From JBEEFP01 sp041166085 (GTDB lineage: Bacteria > Actinomycetota > Acidimicrobiia > Acidimicrobiales > JAFATL01), in assembly GCA_041166085.1 (NCBI GenBank), contig JBEEFP010000031.1:124001-188000 (forward strand): 64,000 nucleotides of DNA. The letters run 5' to 3'. Positions 34,984 to 43,475 of the stretch are shown here, in pieces; position 1 is the stretch's first letter; each line of letters starts with the position of its first letter. The notes under the pieces were generated by a model that had not been told where the DNA came from, ran no database searches, and saw nothing but the letters and a program-made list of their open reading frames with translations. The translations under genes were made by a program, and so were the position numbers.

Positions 34984-35874
34984 CTAAGCGGCGACGAGGC
35001 CGCGGGCGCGGAGCTGTCGCCGTCCCTCGCTCGTCGCCGCGCCGATGGCGGCGGCGCCGATCACGAGCAGCGGGAGCCGACCCCATGGTTGGTTGGCGCC
35101 GTGCTTCGGTGCGCCGACGTCGCCCTGCTGCGGGAAGCGACCCTGGGTCTGCACCGGAGCGGTGAGCACCTGCTCGCTGGGGGCCGGCGCGGGGACCGCG
35201 GGGCCGGGCAGCGGCGCGGTCACGCCGAAGTCGGCGGGACTGCCGACGGATGAGCCCGCGCCGAAGGTGTCGGCGAAGCCGCCGCCGGACGTGTCGGTGG
35301 GCGCGACAACGGGCGTCTCCGACGTCGATCCTTCCGCCTGCAGCTCGGCGGTGTGGAACGACACTTGGAACGGGGCCGGCGCGGGCAGCGGTGAGGGCGG
35401 AGGTCCGGGCACCACCATGAGGGAGGCCTCACCCGTGACGCCACTGAGCAACGGGAGGACGTCGGCCGTCCACACCAACGCGGTGGCGTCCCGCTGCATG
35501 GCGACGGGTGACGTGCAGTCCGGCGTCGGTGCGTTGGCGTACATGCCGGGGGACTCCGCCTTCCACTGCGACGTGGTGCGGCACACCTGCACGACGGCGG
35601 TGCCGACCTGCTGCGCCTCGGGCAGCACCAGCTTGGCGGTGCTCAGGCTGGAGGCCGTGATGTCGAGGCGGATGGCGGCCACGCTGACCGGCCCACCTGG
35701 GGCGTCCGCGACCTGGAAGCCCCCACCCGCCTGGGTGGTCGCGCCCGGCGTCTTGGTCCACCAGCCGAACTCGGTGACGCTGCCGCCGGTGTCGGCGCGG
35801 GCCCCGCCCGCACCGGCCAAGGCGAGGAGCACCGCGCTCGTCAGCAACAGCGCCGCCCAACGGGGCCCGGTCAT
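34984..35874 (-). CDS. Secreted C-terminally anchored protein in the Liv operon
   Basis: The 296-residue product has a signal peptide (about 1-27, A-R-A-D). A beta-rich extracellular domain (about 28-180) contains one C-x-T-T...D-C-T pair of Cys. A long Pro/Ala/Ser linker follows, and finally a C-terminal transmembrane helix (L-P-L-L-V-I-G-A-A-A-I-G-A-A) with an Arg-rich tail. No enzymatic motif is visible. The start overlaps the stop of the fused ATPase in an ATGA junction, so it belongs to the transporter operon. A role as an accessory or surface factor of the transporter is inference. Confidence 0.7.
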   Translation of the reverse strand: MTGPRWAALLLTSAVLLALAGAGGARADTGGSVTEFGWWTKTPGATTQAGGGFQVADAPGGPVSVAAIRLDITASSLSTAKLVLPEAQQVGTAVVQVCRTTSQWKAESPGMYANAPTPDCTSPVAMQRDATALVWTADVLPLLSGVTGEASLMVVPGPPPSPLPAPAPFQVSFHTAELQAEGSTSETPVVAPTDTSGGGFADTFGAGSSVGSPADFGVTAPLPGPAVPAPAPSEQVLTAPVQTQGRFPQQGDVGAPKHGANQPWGRLPLLVIGAAAIGAATSEGRRQLRARGLVAA

Positions 35875-37577
35875 CTGGCCGTCTTCCTCGGCCTGCGGGC
35901 CGGCCGCTTGCGCCCGGGGCCCGAGCGGTTGATGACCGCCTCCGTGCCGCCGAGGTAGCCCTCGATCACCTTCGGGTCGTTCACCACCGCGTCGGGTGTG
36001 CCCCGAGCGATCACCTCGCCGAGCTCGAGGGCGATGAGCTCGTCGGACACTCCGGTGATGAGCGGCATGTCGTGCTCGATGACGAGCATGGCCGCGCCGG
36101 TCTTGTCCCTGATGTCGAGCAGGACCTCACCCAACGCCTCGGTCTCCCGTTGTGCGATGCCGGAGGACGGCTCGTCGAGCAGCAGCACCTTCGGGTCGTG
36201 CGCCACCGTGCAGGCCAGCTCGACGATGCGGCGCGTGCCCGTCGAGAGCTCGCCGACGAACTTGTCGGCGAAGGCCTGGAGGTGCATCAGCTCGATGAGG
36301 CGGTCGACCTCTTCGGCGACCTGCCGTTCGGCGATCCGCACCGCGGGGGACATCAGCGCGGCGGCGATCGGGTCGCGCACCGCGACGTGCCGTTCCAGCG
36401 CGACCGCGATGGTCTCCCGCACCGTCATGGACGGAAAGAGGCGGGCGTCCTGGAACGACCGGCCCAGGCCGAGCTCGGCCCGCATGTGGGGAGGCAGGTC
36501 GGTGACATCGGTCGGGCCGAGGAGCACCCGCCCGGACGTGGGCGTCACGAAGCCGGAGATGAGGTCGAAGACGGTGGTCTTGCCCGCTCCGTTGGGGCCG
36601 ATGATGCCGATGAGCTGGCCCTCGCGGAGGTCGAGGTCGACGGCGCGCACGGCCCTGACGCCACCGAAGTTGACGCTCAGCTCGCGTGCCTCGAGCGCCA
36701 CCGGGTGCTCGCGCCCGCATGCGTCACAGTGAGGGAGGAACGGCTTGCGGTCGCTGACGCGAGCGGACGAGGCCGACGCGCCGGTGGCGGCGGCCGTGCC
36801 CTTGAGGAAGACGGCCCGCAGGATGTCCGGTCGCTCCAGCAGCTCGGCGGTGGGACCGTCGAAGCGCACTTCACCCTTCTCCATGAACACGGCGCGACTG
36901 GCGAGGGTGATGGCGACGTTGACGGACTGCTCGACGAGGACGACGGTGGTGCCCCGCTCGTGGATGGCGCGCACGATCACCAGCAGCTGCTCGACGATCA
37001 CGGGCGCCAGGCCGAGGCTGAGCTCGTCGATCATGAGCAGCTTGGGCCGGGCGATGAACGCCTGCGAGAGCGTCAGCATCTGCTGCTCGCCGCCCGACAA
37101 GTTGCCCGCCTTCTGGTCGAGGCGCTCGCCGAGGATGGGGAAGTACTCGAGCACCTGGGCGACGGCAGCAGCCAGGTACTCGGGTTCCTTGCGGAACATC
37201 CAGCCCGCCAGGGTGAGGTTCTCCTCGACGGTCAGCGTCGGGAAGACGCCCTTGCCGCCGGGCATGTAGACGACGCCTTCGGCGACGGTCTGGTTGGCAT
37301 CCCACTTCGTGATGTCGCGCCCGTCGTATTGGATGCGCCCGCCGATGGACTCGAGCAACCCCGAGATGGTCGCCAGCAGCGTCGACTTCCCGGCGCCGTT
37401 GGTGCCCAACAGGGCGACGATCTCGCCTTCGGTGACGTGGAAGTTCACGCCGAACAGCACCTGGGTGCGGCCATAGGCGACGCTGAGCCCGCGCGTCTCC
37501 AGCAGGTGGCCCGACGGCGCCAGGTCGAGCCCGTCGTCGTGGCCGCCACGGCGCAGCCGGTGCAGCACGCTGGTCAC
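35871..37577 (-). CDS. LivF-LivG fused ABC transporter ATPase (two nucleotide-binding domains)
   Basis: The 568-residue polypeptide contains two complete ATPase domains. The first (about 25-255, LivF-like) has Walker A G-T-N-G-A-G-K-S-T (58-66), signature S-G-G-E-Q-Q (161-166) and Walker B L-L-M-I-D-E. The second (about 295-540, LivG-like) has G-P-N-G-A-G-K-T-T (327-335), a variant signature L-S-T-G-T-R-R and L-L-L-D-E-P. Between them lies a C-D-A-C pair (Cys284, Cys287), possibly metal binding. LivF and LivG are normally separate genes. The GTG at 37577 overlaps the permease stop. A longer upstream frame is shadow of the permease. Confidence 0.92.
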   Translation of the reverse strand: MTSVLHRLRRGGHDDGLDLAPSGHLLETRGLSVAYGRTQVLFGVNFHVTEGEIVALLGTNGAGKSTLLATISGLLESIGGRIQYDGRDITKWDANQTVAEGVVYMPGGKGVFPTLTVEENLTLAGWMFRKEPEYLAAAVAQVLEYFPILGERLDQKAGNLSGGEQQMLTLSQAFIARPKLLMIDELSLGLAPVIVEQLLVIVRAIHERGTTVVLVEQSVNVAITLASRAVFMEKGEVRFDGPTAELLERPDILRAVFLKGTAAATGASASSARVSDRKPFLPHCDACGREHPVALEARELSVNFGGVRAVRAVDLDLREGQLIGIIGPNGAGKTTVFDLISGFVTPTSGRVLLGPTDVTDLPPHMRAELGLGRSFQDARLFPSMTVRETIAVALERHVAVRDPIAAALMSPAVRIAERQVAEEVDRLIELMHLQAFADKFVGELSTGTRRIVELACTVAHDPKVLLLDEPSSGIAQRETEALGEVLLDIRDKTGAAMLVIEHDMPLITGVSDELIALELGEVIARGTPDAVVNDPKVIEGYLGGTEAVINRSGPGRKRPARRPRKTAR

Positions 37578-39757
37578 GACCGCACGGTCTCGAGCTCGAT
37601 GGTGTCCAGGCTCTCGACCTCGACGTCGCCGAGCGAGGCCTCGTCCGGCTGGTGCTCCTCCACTCGGACGTCGGCGAGCAAGCTGGGCACCACGATGCCT
37701 CGCGCCGTTGCCAACCGGCGCAGGAGTGCGTCTCGCACGTCGTAGAGGAGGCCGCCGAGGCCACTGGGCAGCACGAGGAGGATGAAGAGCACGCCGACAC
37801 CGCTGCCGAGGAACTGGGCCGATGCGGTGCGGGTGAGCGACGAGTTGTTGAGGAACGTCAGGTAGGCCGCTCCCAGCAGCGCGCCGGGGATCGAGCCCAG
37901 GCCGCCGATGATGGCCATGCTGAAGACCAGCAGGTTGCGCGGCGTCTCGAGGATGGGACTGCTCGGGTTCAACCCGTGCTGATCGAACATGTACACCGCG
38001 CCGGCCAGGGCGGCGATGAAGCCTGACAGCGCGAAGGCGCTGAGCCGGGCCCGCAGCGGGCTCACTCCGTAGGACTGGGCGGCGCGCACGTTGTCGCGCG
38101 TGGCGACGAGCACACGACCAGACCGGCTGTTGCGCAGCGAGCGCACCGAAGCGACCACGAGCAGGAAGATCACGAGGACGACGAAGTAGTAGGTGTGCTC
38201 GGTCTCGAGGTCGAACTTGCCGAAGAGCACGGGACGGATGACTCGCTTGGACTCGTCCGGCACCAGCCACGGGAAGAACTCGCGGTTGAGCAGGAACACC
38301 CCGGTAGCGAGGGCGAAGGCGAGGGTCGACACCGCGAGGAACAGGCCCTGGATGCGGAGCGCGGGCAGGCCGATGAGCACCGCGACGAGGGCGCCCACCA
38401 GTCCGGCGATGAGCAGGCACAGGAAGAAGTTCCACCCGTGCTGTGCCAGTGACCCTGCCACCGCCGCACCGAAGGCGGCGAAGGCCAGATGACCGAGGCT
38501 GATCTGGCCCGCCCAGCCGGTGAGAAGGGCGAGCGACAGCATCACCATCGCGAAGATGATCCCGACCCCGAGCAGGTTCACCGAGCTCGGACTCATGCGC
38601 AGCGGGTAGAGCACCAGCAGGGCGGCCGCCAGCACGATGCCCCCGGTGACGGTGTTGCGGACGATCGGCAGGCGGCGCAGCTCGCGCGGGATGGGCCGCA
38701 CTTCGCGGATGGACGCCCACGTCGACGCGCCCGTCTCGTCGGCGCGCGAGAACAGCCGGTCCCGGCGCTGGAGCAGGAGGCCGGCCAGGATCAACCCGAA
38801 CATGACACCGTCGACGATGAGGGTGCGCCCGGTGACGTAGAGCACGGCCTGCTCGATGGCGCCGAGCAGCAGCGCGAAGCCGAATGTCCTGGGCATCTCC
38901 ATGCGGCCGAGCACGGCGGCGGCCAGCGCGCGGAGCAGCAGCGCGGGGCCGAGCGCACCGCCGATGGCAACGCCCTGAATGGGGAGGCGCAGCAAGGTGG
39001 CGAGTGCCCCGAGTCCTGCTGCGATCACCCACACCAGGGTCTGCACCCGTTTGACGGGAACGCCGAGCAACGCGGCGCGATCAGCCGACTCGGCTGACGC
39101 CCGCACCGCGATGCCGACGCGCGTGTACCGGAAGAAGGCGGCGAGCGCGAGGGTGACGATGGGGACGACGATGATGATCAGCAGGTGTCCGCCCTGGAAC
39201 ACGACGAAGTCCCACTTGAACCGGAACTTGAACGGCACCGGTGGTTGGGGCGTGGTGTCGTAGCCGAAGGCCCGCGGGATGACGAGCTGCCCGAACACGA
39301 AGAGCTGCTGGAGGCCGATGGTGGCCACCGTGAGGATGAGCCGCGGCGATTTGGCAAAGCGCCGGATGATGAGGATCTCGGTGATGGCACCGAGGGCGAG
39401 AGCGGCGACGAACCCGACCGACACGGCGAGGAAGAACGGCCACTTCGGTCCGACGATGAGCGACGCGGCGAGGATGGCCGCCACCGCGCCGAGGTCGCCC
39501 TGGGCGAAGTTGATGATGCGGTTGGCGCGGTACACCAGCACGATGCCCATCGCGATCAGGGCGCTGAGCGACCCGAGCACGATGCCGAGGAACAGGATCG
39601 GAAGCGGCGCGGGGTAGAGGATCCCGACGAAGATCAGGACCGCCAGCGCGCCGAGACCGATCTGGCCGCCGAACCGCACGTCGGGCGAGTCCAGGGCCGT
39701 GCCGATCCGCGCCTGCAGGCCCCCTGTGTCCGCTCCCAGCTCGGGTCCAGCGCCCAT
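37574..39757 (-). CDS. LivH-LivM fused ABC transporter permease
   Basis: The 727-residue protein joins two branched-chain-amino-acid-type permease domains. The N-terminal half (about 30-310) is LivH-like, with Y-R-A-N-R-I-I-N-F-A-Q-G-D-L (about 76-89) and R-A-S-A-E-S-A-D-R-A-A-L-L-G-V. The C-terminal half (about 380-690) is LivM-like, with L-G-H-L-A-F-A-A-F-G-A and the conserved R-D-N-V-R-A-A-Q-S-Y-G-V-S-P-L segment. Roughly 16-18 hydrophobic helices are present, and an acidic C-terminal tail follows. A TAGGGT element lies 9 bases before the ATG. Substrate could be an amino acid, amide, or an aromatic or steroid compound. Confidence 0.92.
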   Translation of the reverse strand: MGAGPELGADTGGLQARIGTALDSPDVRFGGQIGLGALAVLIFVGILYPAPLPILFLGIVLGSLSALIAMGIVLVYRANRIINFAQGDLGAVAAILAASLIVGPKWPFFLAVSVGFVAALALGAITEILIIRRFAKSPRLILTVATIGLQQLFVFGQLVIPRAFGYDTTPQPPVPFKFRFKWDFVVFQGGHLLIIIVVPIVTLALAAFFRYTRVGIAVRASAESADRAALLGVPVKRVQTLVWVIAAGLGALATLLRLPIQGVAIGGALGPALLLRALAAAVLGRMEMPRTFGFALLLGAIEQAVLYVTGRTLIVDGVMFGLILAGLLLQRRDRLFSRADETGASTWASIREVRPIPRELRRLPIVRNTVTGGIVLAAALLVLYPLRMSPSSVNLLGVGIIFAMVMLSLALLTGWAGQISLGHLAFAAFGAAVAGSLAQHGWNFFLCLLIAGLVGALVAVLIGLPALRIQGLFLAVSTLAFALATGVFLLNREFFPWLVPDESKRVIRPVLFGKFDLETEHTYYFVVLVIFLLVVASVRSLRNSRSGRVLVATRDNVRAAQSYGVSPLRARLSAFALSGFIAALAGAVYMFDQHGLNPSSPILETPRNLLVFSMAIIGGLGSIPGALLGAAYLTFLNNSSLTRTASAQFLGSGVGVLFILLVLPSGLGGLLYDVRDALLRRLATARGIVVPSLLADVRVEEHQPDEASLGDVEVESLDTIELETVRS

Positions 39758-39766
39758 GCCGGCGTC

Positions 39767-39772
39767 ACCCTA
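39767..39772 (-). promoter_or_regulatory. -10 element of the Liv operon
   Basis: TAGGGT on the minus strand ends 9 bases before the ATG at 39757. It lies inside a GTCACC...GGTGAC inverted repeat (arms near 39764 and 39780), which may be an operator. Confidence 0.4.
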
Positions 39773-39801
39773 GGGCTGCTGGTGACAGATTTCACACAGC
39801 G

Positions 39802-39817
39802 CGCGAAGATCTTCGCG
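39802..39817. promoter_or_regulatory. 16-base perfect palindrome between permease and binding-protein genes
   Basis: CGCGAAGATCTTCGCG is a perfect palindrome located 22 bases before the GTG of the binding-protein gene. It sits in the shared divergent control region and is a plausible operator for a dimeric repressor. No regulator gene is adjacent. Confidence 0.4.
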
Positions 39818-39839
39818 AAACGGACGAGGAGCGGCCCCG

Positions 39840-41675
39840 GTGACCCTGCGACAGTTCTACGAGCGGTACGGAGCGACGCTGGCCGTGGTTGCCGTGCTGG
39901 CCCTGCTCGTGGTGTTGCTGCCCGGCAACGCCAAGAACGAGGGCGTGCAGGTCGGCGCGGGTGCGGGCGCGCCGTCTGCCAACCAGTCCGACACAGGCGG
40001 GGGCGACGCCAGCACGGCCGACAGCGGCGGCACGGTGGCGGCGGGCGGCGGCGCGGCCGGCGCGGGCTCCAGCCAGGGCGGGACGCGCATCGCCTCGGCC
40101 GGCTCCGGTCCCACCCAGGTCTCCATCGGCAAAGGGCCCAACTGCCGCACCGACGGTCAGTACGCCGGTCGCCAGAAGGGGATCTCCGCCTACATGCCGC
40201 CGTGCGTGTCGTTCAGCGGGTCCAACGGCGGCGCCACGTCGCGCGGCGTCTTCGGCGACAAGATCGTCGTGGTCGCGTACAGCATCGCCGTCGACCCCGG
40301 GACCCGGGCCATCCTCGTCGGCGCCAAGCTCTCCGACGAGATCGCCACCGTGCGCCGGGCCTACGAAGCGCTGCGTCTCTATTACAACAACCACTTCGAG
40401 ACCTACGGCCGCGAGGTGCAGATCATCAACATGGACGCCAGCGGCAAGGCGACCGACGACGAGGCCATGAAGGCCGACGTCCTCAAGATCGCCAACGACA
40501 CCAAGGCCTTCGCCGTCATCGAGGGCAACCCGGCCGAGCCCATCCCCAAGGTGTTCGCCCAGGAGGCGGCAGCTCGTGGCGTCGTGTGCATCTGCACGGT
40601 GTCGATGCGCAGTGGCTTCTACCAGGAGAACCACTTCGGCGGCCCGAGCGGACCCAACATGCTGTGGAGCTCGCTGCCCACCATCACCGAGTACAGCGCC
40701 ATGATGGCCGAGTACATCTGCAAGCGGCTGGCCGGCAAGCCGGCCAAGTGGGCCGGCACCAACGTCCCCGACCTCAAGACGCAGACCCGCAAGTTCGGGC
40801 TGATCTACCTGGAGGGCAGAGAGGGCAAGGTCGACCCCGAGGGGAAGAAGGCGGCCGACGAGCTGTCCGGCTACTTGAGCAAATGCGGAGTGTCCTTCGC
40901 CGCCCAGGTGGGTTATCTCTATGACCCGGGACGCAACCAGGCCGACGTCACCAACCTCGTCGCAAAGATGAAGGGCAACGGGGTCACCACGATCATCCCG
41001 TACGTCGACCCGCTCTATCCGATCCTCATCACGCGTGAGGCAACCAATCAGCAGTACTTCCCGGAGTGGCTCATCGCCGGCACCGGCCTGAGCGACACGA
41101 CGTCGGCCGCCCGCCTCTACGACCAGCAGCAGTGGAGTCACGCGTTCGGCATCTCACCCCTGTGGGTCACGTGGGCCACCAAGGCCAAGTCGTCGGGCTA
41201 CCGCGAGGCGCACCACGGTGATCCCACGCTGAAGCCGGATGAGGAAGGCGTGCTGATCAACATCTACAAGTCGTACTTCCAGGCGCTCTTCATCGGGATC
41301 CACATGGCGGGTCCGAAGCTCAGTCCCCAGACCTTCGAGCAGGGCATGTACAACTACCCGCGCACCGGCGGATCAGCGGCGCTGCCGACCGTGTACTCCA
41401 ACCGCGCCTACCCCACGCTCATCAAGGACTTCATCGAGATCTACTACGACCCCAACGTGAGCGGCCCGGACGAGCGCACCGAGCAGGGCAACGGAATGAT
41501 CATGAAGGTCGACGGCGGCAAGCGCTACGCGCCGGGTCAGTGGCCGACGGGCGAGCCCCACGTCTTCAACTCCGCGGGCGCGGCCACCGTCACCGACAAC
41601 CCGGCCGGCGGCGGCGACCCGCCGCACGAACAAGACGGCCACGCCCATAACAAGAAGTGCCTGAGCTGCAGCTGA
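39840..41675 (+). CDS. Liv-type ABC substrate-binding protein, membrane-anchored, with His/Cys tail
   Basis: The 611-residue protein has an uncleaved-looking hydrophobic segment (about 12-30) without a lipobox. A Gly/Ala/Ser linker follows, then a type-I periplasmic binding domain (about 120-560). Landmarks include the Y-E-A-L-R-L-Y-Y-N-N-H-F-E-T-Y-G-R region and G-V-T-T-I-I-P-Y near residue 383. The C-terminal tail contains H-E-Q-D-G-H-A-H-N-K-K-C-L-S-C, which could bind a metal. It is about 200 residues longer than common LivK proteins. Divergent from the transporter operon, it is presumably its ligand receptor. Confidence 0.87.
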   Translation: MTLRQFYERYGATLAVVAVLALLVVLLPGNAKNEGVQVGAGAGAPSANQSDTGGGDASTADSGGTVAAGGGAAGAGSSQGGTRIASAGSGPTQVSIGKGPNCRTDGQYAGRQKGISAYMPPCVSFSGSNGGATSRGVFGDKIVVVAYSIAVDPGTRAILVGAKLSDEIATVRRAYEALRLYYNNHFETYGREVQIINMDASGKATDDEAMKADVLKIANDTKAFAVIEGNPAEPIPKVFAQEAAARGVVCICTVSMRSGFYQENHFGGPSGPNMLWSSLPTITEYSAMMAEYICKRLAGKPAKWAGTNVPDLKTQTRKFGLIYLEGREGKVDPEGKKAADELSGYLSKCGVSFAAQVGYLYDPGRNQADVTNLVAKMKGNGVTTIIPYVDPLYPILITREATNQQYFPEWLIAGTGLSDTTSAARLYDQQQWSHAFGISPLWVTWATKAKSSGYREAHHGDPTLKPDEEGVLINIYKSYFQALFIGIHMAGPKLSPQTFEQGMYNYPRTGGSAALPTVYSNRAYPTLIKDFIEIYYDPNVSGPDERTEQGNGMIMKVDGGKRYAPGQWPTGEPHVFNSAGAATVTDNPAGGGDPPHEQDGHAHNKKCLSCS

Positions 41676-41702
41676 GGGGCGTGTCTTCGCACCCGAGACG
41701 GA

Positions 41703-42554
41703 CTAGGCGAACGTGCAGAGGCCGTTGTCGATGACCGTCTCGCCGTTCTGGGTCTCGGTGCGGAAGACGGCCTGGTTGCCGTCGATCCACATGGAGATGG
41801 TCAGGGTGTCGCCCGGCATGACGGGCTTGGAGAAGCGGGCGTCCATGCCCTTGAACCGGGCGGGGTCCGAGTCGCACAGCGTGTGGAGCAGGGCCCGGCC
41901 GGTGAAGCCGTAGGTGCACAGCCCGTGCAGGATGGGCCGGTCGAAGCCGCCCAGCTTGGCGAACTCGGGATCGGAGTGCAGCGGGTTGCGGTCGCCCGAC
42001 AGCCGGTAGGTGAGGGCCTGGTCGGCGCGGGTGTCGTAGGTGACCTTGTGGTCGGGCGCGCGGTCGGGCGGCTGGTTCTTGCCACCCGACGGGCCGCGGT
42101 CGCCGCCCCACCCGCCCTCGCCGCGGATGAACGCCGACATGCGGGTGGTGAAGAGCGGCTGACCGGTGGCCTTGTCCACCGACTCCGCCTCGCTGGCCAC
42201 GACCGCGCCCGAGCCCTTGTCGTAGATGCCGGTGATGCGCGACGTGGTGCGCACCGTGCCCTCGACCGGGATCGGTCCGTTGAGCTCGATGGACTGCTCG
42301 CCGTGCACGAGCATGGCCCAGTTGAAGTCACCGATCTTGCCGAACGCGGATCCGCCGGTGCCGATGATCACCGCGAAGGTCGGCAGCACCTGCTGTTCGA
42401 TGCCTTTGCTGTTCTCGGTGGTGAACTGCAGCTCCTGGAACGGATCCACCGAGCCGGCGCCCACGCCGACCGCGTACAGCAGCGCGTCCTTCGAATCCCA
42501 CGACCGCTCGACTGGATCGGACTCCGCTCCGACTGCATCCGGGTTGATGGGCAT
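41703..42554 (-). CDS. MaoC-type enoyl-CoA hydratase (hydratase 2)
   Basis: The 283-residue product is a double hot-dog protein. The N-terminal half (about 15-145) is degenerate and binds the acyl tail. The C-terminal half carries the hydratase-2 motif in Y-R-L-S-G-D-R-N-P-L-H-S-D-P (about 188-201), with catalytic Asp and His, followed by G-F-D-R-P-I-L-H-G-L. It is expected to hydrate trans-2-enoyl-CoA. Neighbouring SDR and acyl-CoA ligase genes form a lipid or steroid-side-chain module. An AAGGAG ribosome-binding site precedes the ATG. Confidence 0.9.
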   Translation of the reverse strand: MPINPDAVGAESDPVERSWDSKDALLYAVGVGAGSVDPFQELQFTTENSKGIEQQVLPTFAVIIGTGGSAFGKIGDFNWAMLVHGEQSIELNGPIPVEGTVRTTSRITGIYDKGSGAVVASEAESVDKATGQPLFTTRMSAFIRGEGGWGGDRGPSGGKNQPPDRAPDHKVTYDTRADQALTYRLSGDRNPLHSDPEFAKLGGFDRPILHGLCTYGFTGRALLHTLCDSDPARFKGMDARFSKPVMPGDTLTISMWIDGNQAVFRTETQNGETVIDNGLCTFA

Positions 42555-42572
42555 GTGCGTCTCCTTGTTCCT

Positions 42573-43475
42573 TCAGTCCGCCATGGTCGAGTTCGGTGCG
42601 GCCTTGGCTACCAGGTCCGGCACGACGGCGCCGAGCTCGCTCGGCTCCCAACGGTCGTCCTTGGTCGCGGTCGGGCCCCGGTGCCAGCCTTCAGCCACCG
42701 AGATGCGCCCGCCCGCGACCAGGAAGACGCGTCCGGTGACGTCCTTCGACTCGGGACTGCCCAGCCACACGACCAAGGGCGAGATGTTCTCGGGGGCGAA
42801 GATGTCGAACTTGTCGGCAGGCACGTCGGAGCCGGCGGCGCCACCCAGGTTCTCGGTCATGCGGGTGCGGGCGACGGGCGCGATGGCGTTGGCGGTGACG
42901 CCGTACCGGCCCAGCTCCGTCGCCGCGATGATCGTGAAGCTGGCGATGCCGGCCTTGGCCGCCCCGTAGTTCGTCTGGCCGGCGTTGCCGAAGATGCCCG
43001 ACGGCGAGCTGGTGTTGATGATGCGGGCGTCGTTGGTCTGGCCCGCCTTGGCCCGCTCCCGCCAGTAGGCGCCGGCCCAACGCGTGGGGGCGAAGGTGCC
43101 CTTGAGGTGCACCTTGATGACGGCGTCCCACTCCTCCTCCGTCATGTTCACCATCATGCGGTCGCGCAGGATGCCGGCGTTGTTGACGAGCACGTCGAGT
43201 CCGCCGAACGTCTCGACCGCGGTGTTGACGAGTCGCTGCGCGCCTTCCCAGTCCGAGATGTCGTCGCCGTTCACGACGGCTTCGCCCCCCATGCCCCGGA
43301 TCTCCTCGGCCACCTCGGCGGCCGGGTGGGTGTCGACGCCGGTGCCGTCGACGTGGGCGCCGAGGTCGTTCACGACGACCCGTGCTCCCTCCGCCGCGAA
43401 CGCCAACGCGTGAGCCCGGCCGATGCCGCGGCCTGCGCCCGTGACGATCACCACCCGTCCGTCATTGATGCCCAT
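42573..43475 (-). CDS. SDR-family dehydrogenase (3-hydroxyacyl-CoA type)
   Basis: The 300-residue product has T-G-A-G-R-G-I-G-R-A (about 12-21) for NAD binding, V-V-N-D-L-G-A (acidic Asp after strand 2), N-N-A-G-I near 100, the catalytic S of N-T-S-S-P-S-G and Y-G-A-A-K (YxxxK). The extended G-A-Y-W-R loop and length match 17-beta-HSD4-like (3R)-hydroxyacyl-CoA dehydrogenases that partner hydratase-2 enzymes. ATG overlaps the ligase stop (TGATG), and maoC follows 18 bases later. Confidence 0.9.
   Translation of the reverse strand: MGINDGRVVIVTGAGRGIGRAHALAFAAEGARVVVNDLGAHVDGTGVDTHPAAEVAEEIRGMGGEAVVNGDDISDWEGAQRLVNTAVETFGGLDVLVNNAGILRDRMMVNMTEEEWDAVIKVHLKGTFAPTRWAGAYWRERAKAGQTNDARIINTSSPSGIFGNAGQTNYGAAKAGIASFTIIAATELGRYGVTANAIAPVARTRMTENLGGAAGSDVPADKFDIFAPENISPLVVWLGSPESKDVTGRVFLVAGGRISVAEGWHRGPTATKDDRWEPSELGAVVPDLVAKAAPNSTMAD

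Noticed and set aside
37578..39032. N-terminal extension of the LivF-LivG frame through the permease gene
   Set aside because: The open frame is the shadow of the permease; the GTG at 37577 is coupled to the permease stop and gives a normal ATPase start.
41676..41702. Terminator between the binding protein and maoC
   Set aside because: Only a 4-base stem is visible, too weak to call.
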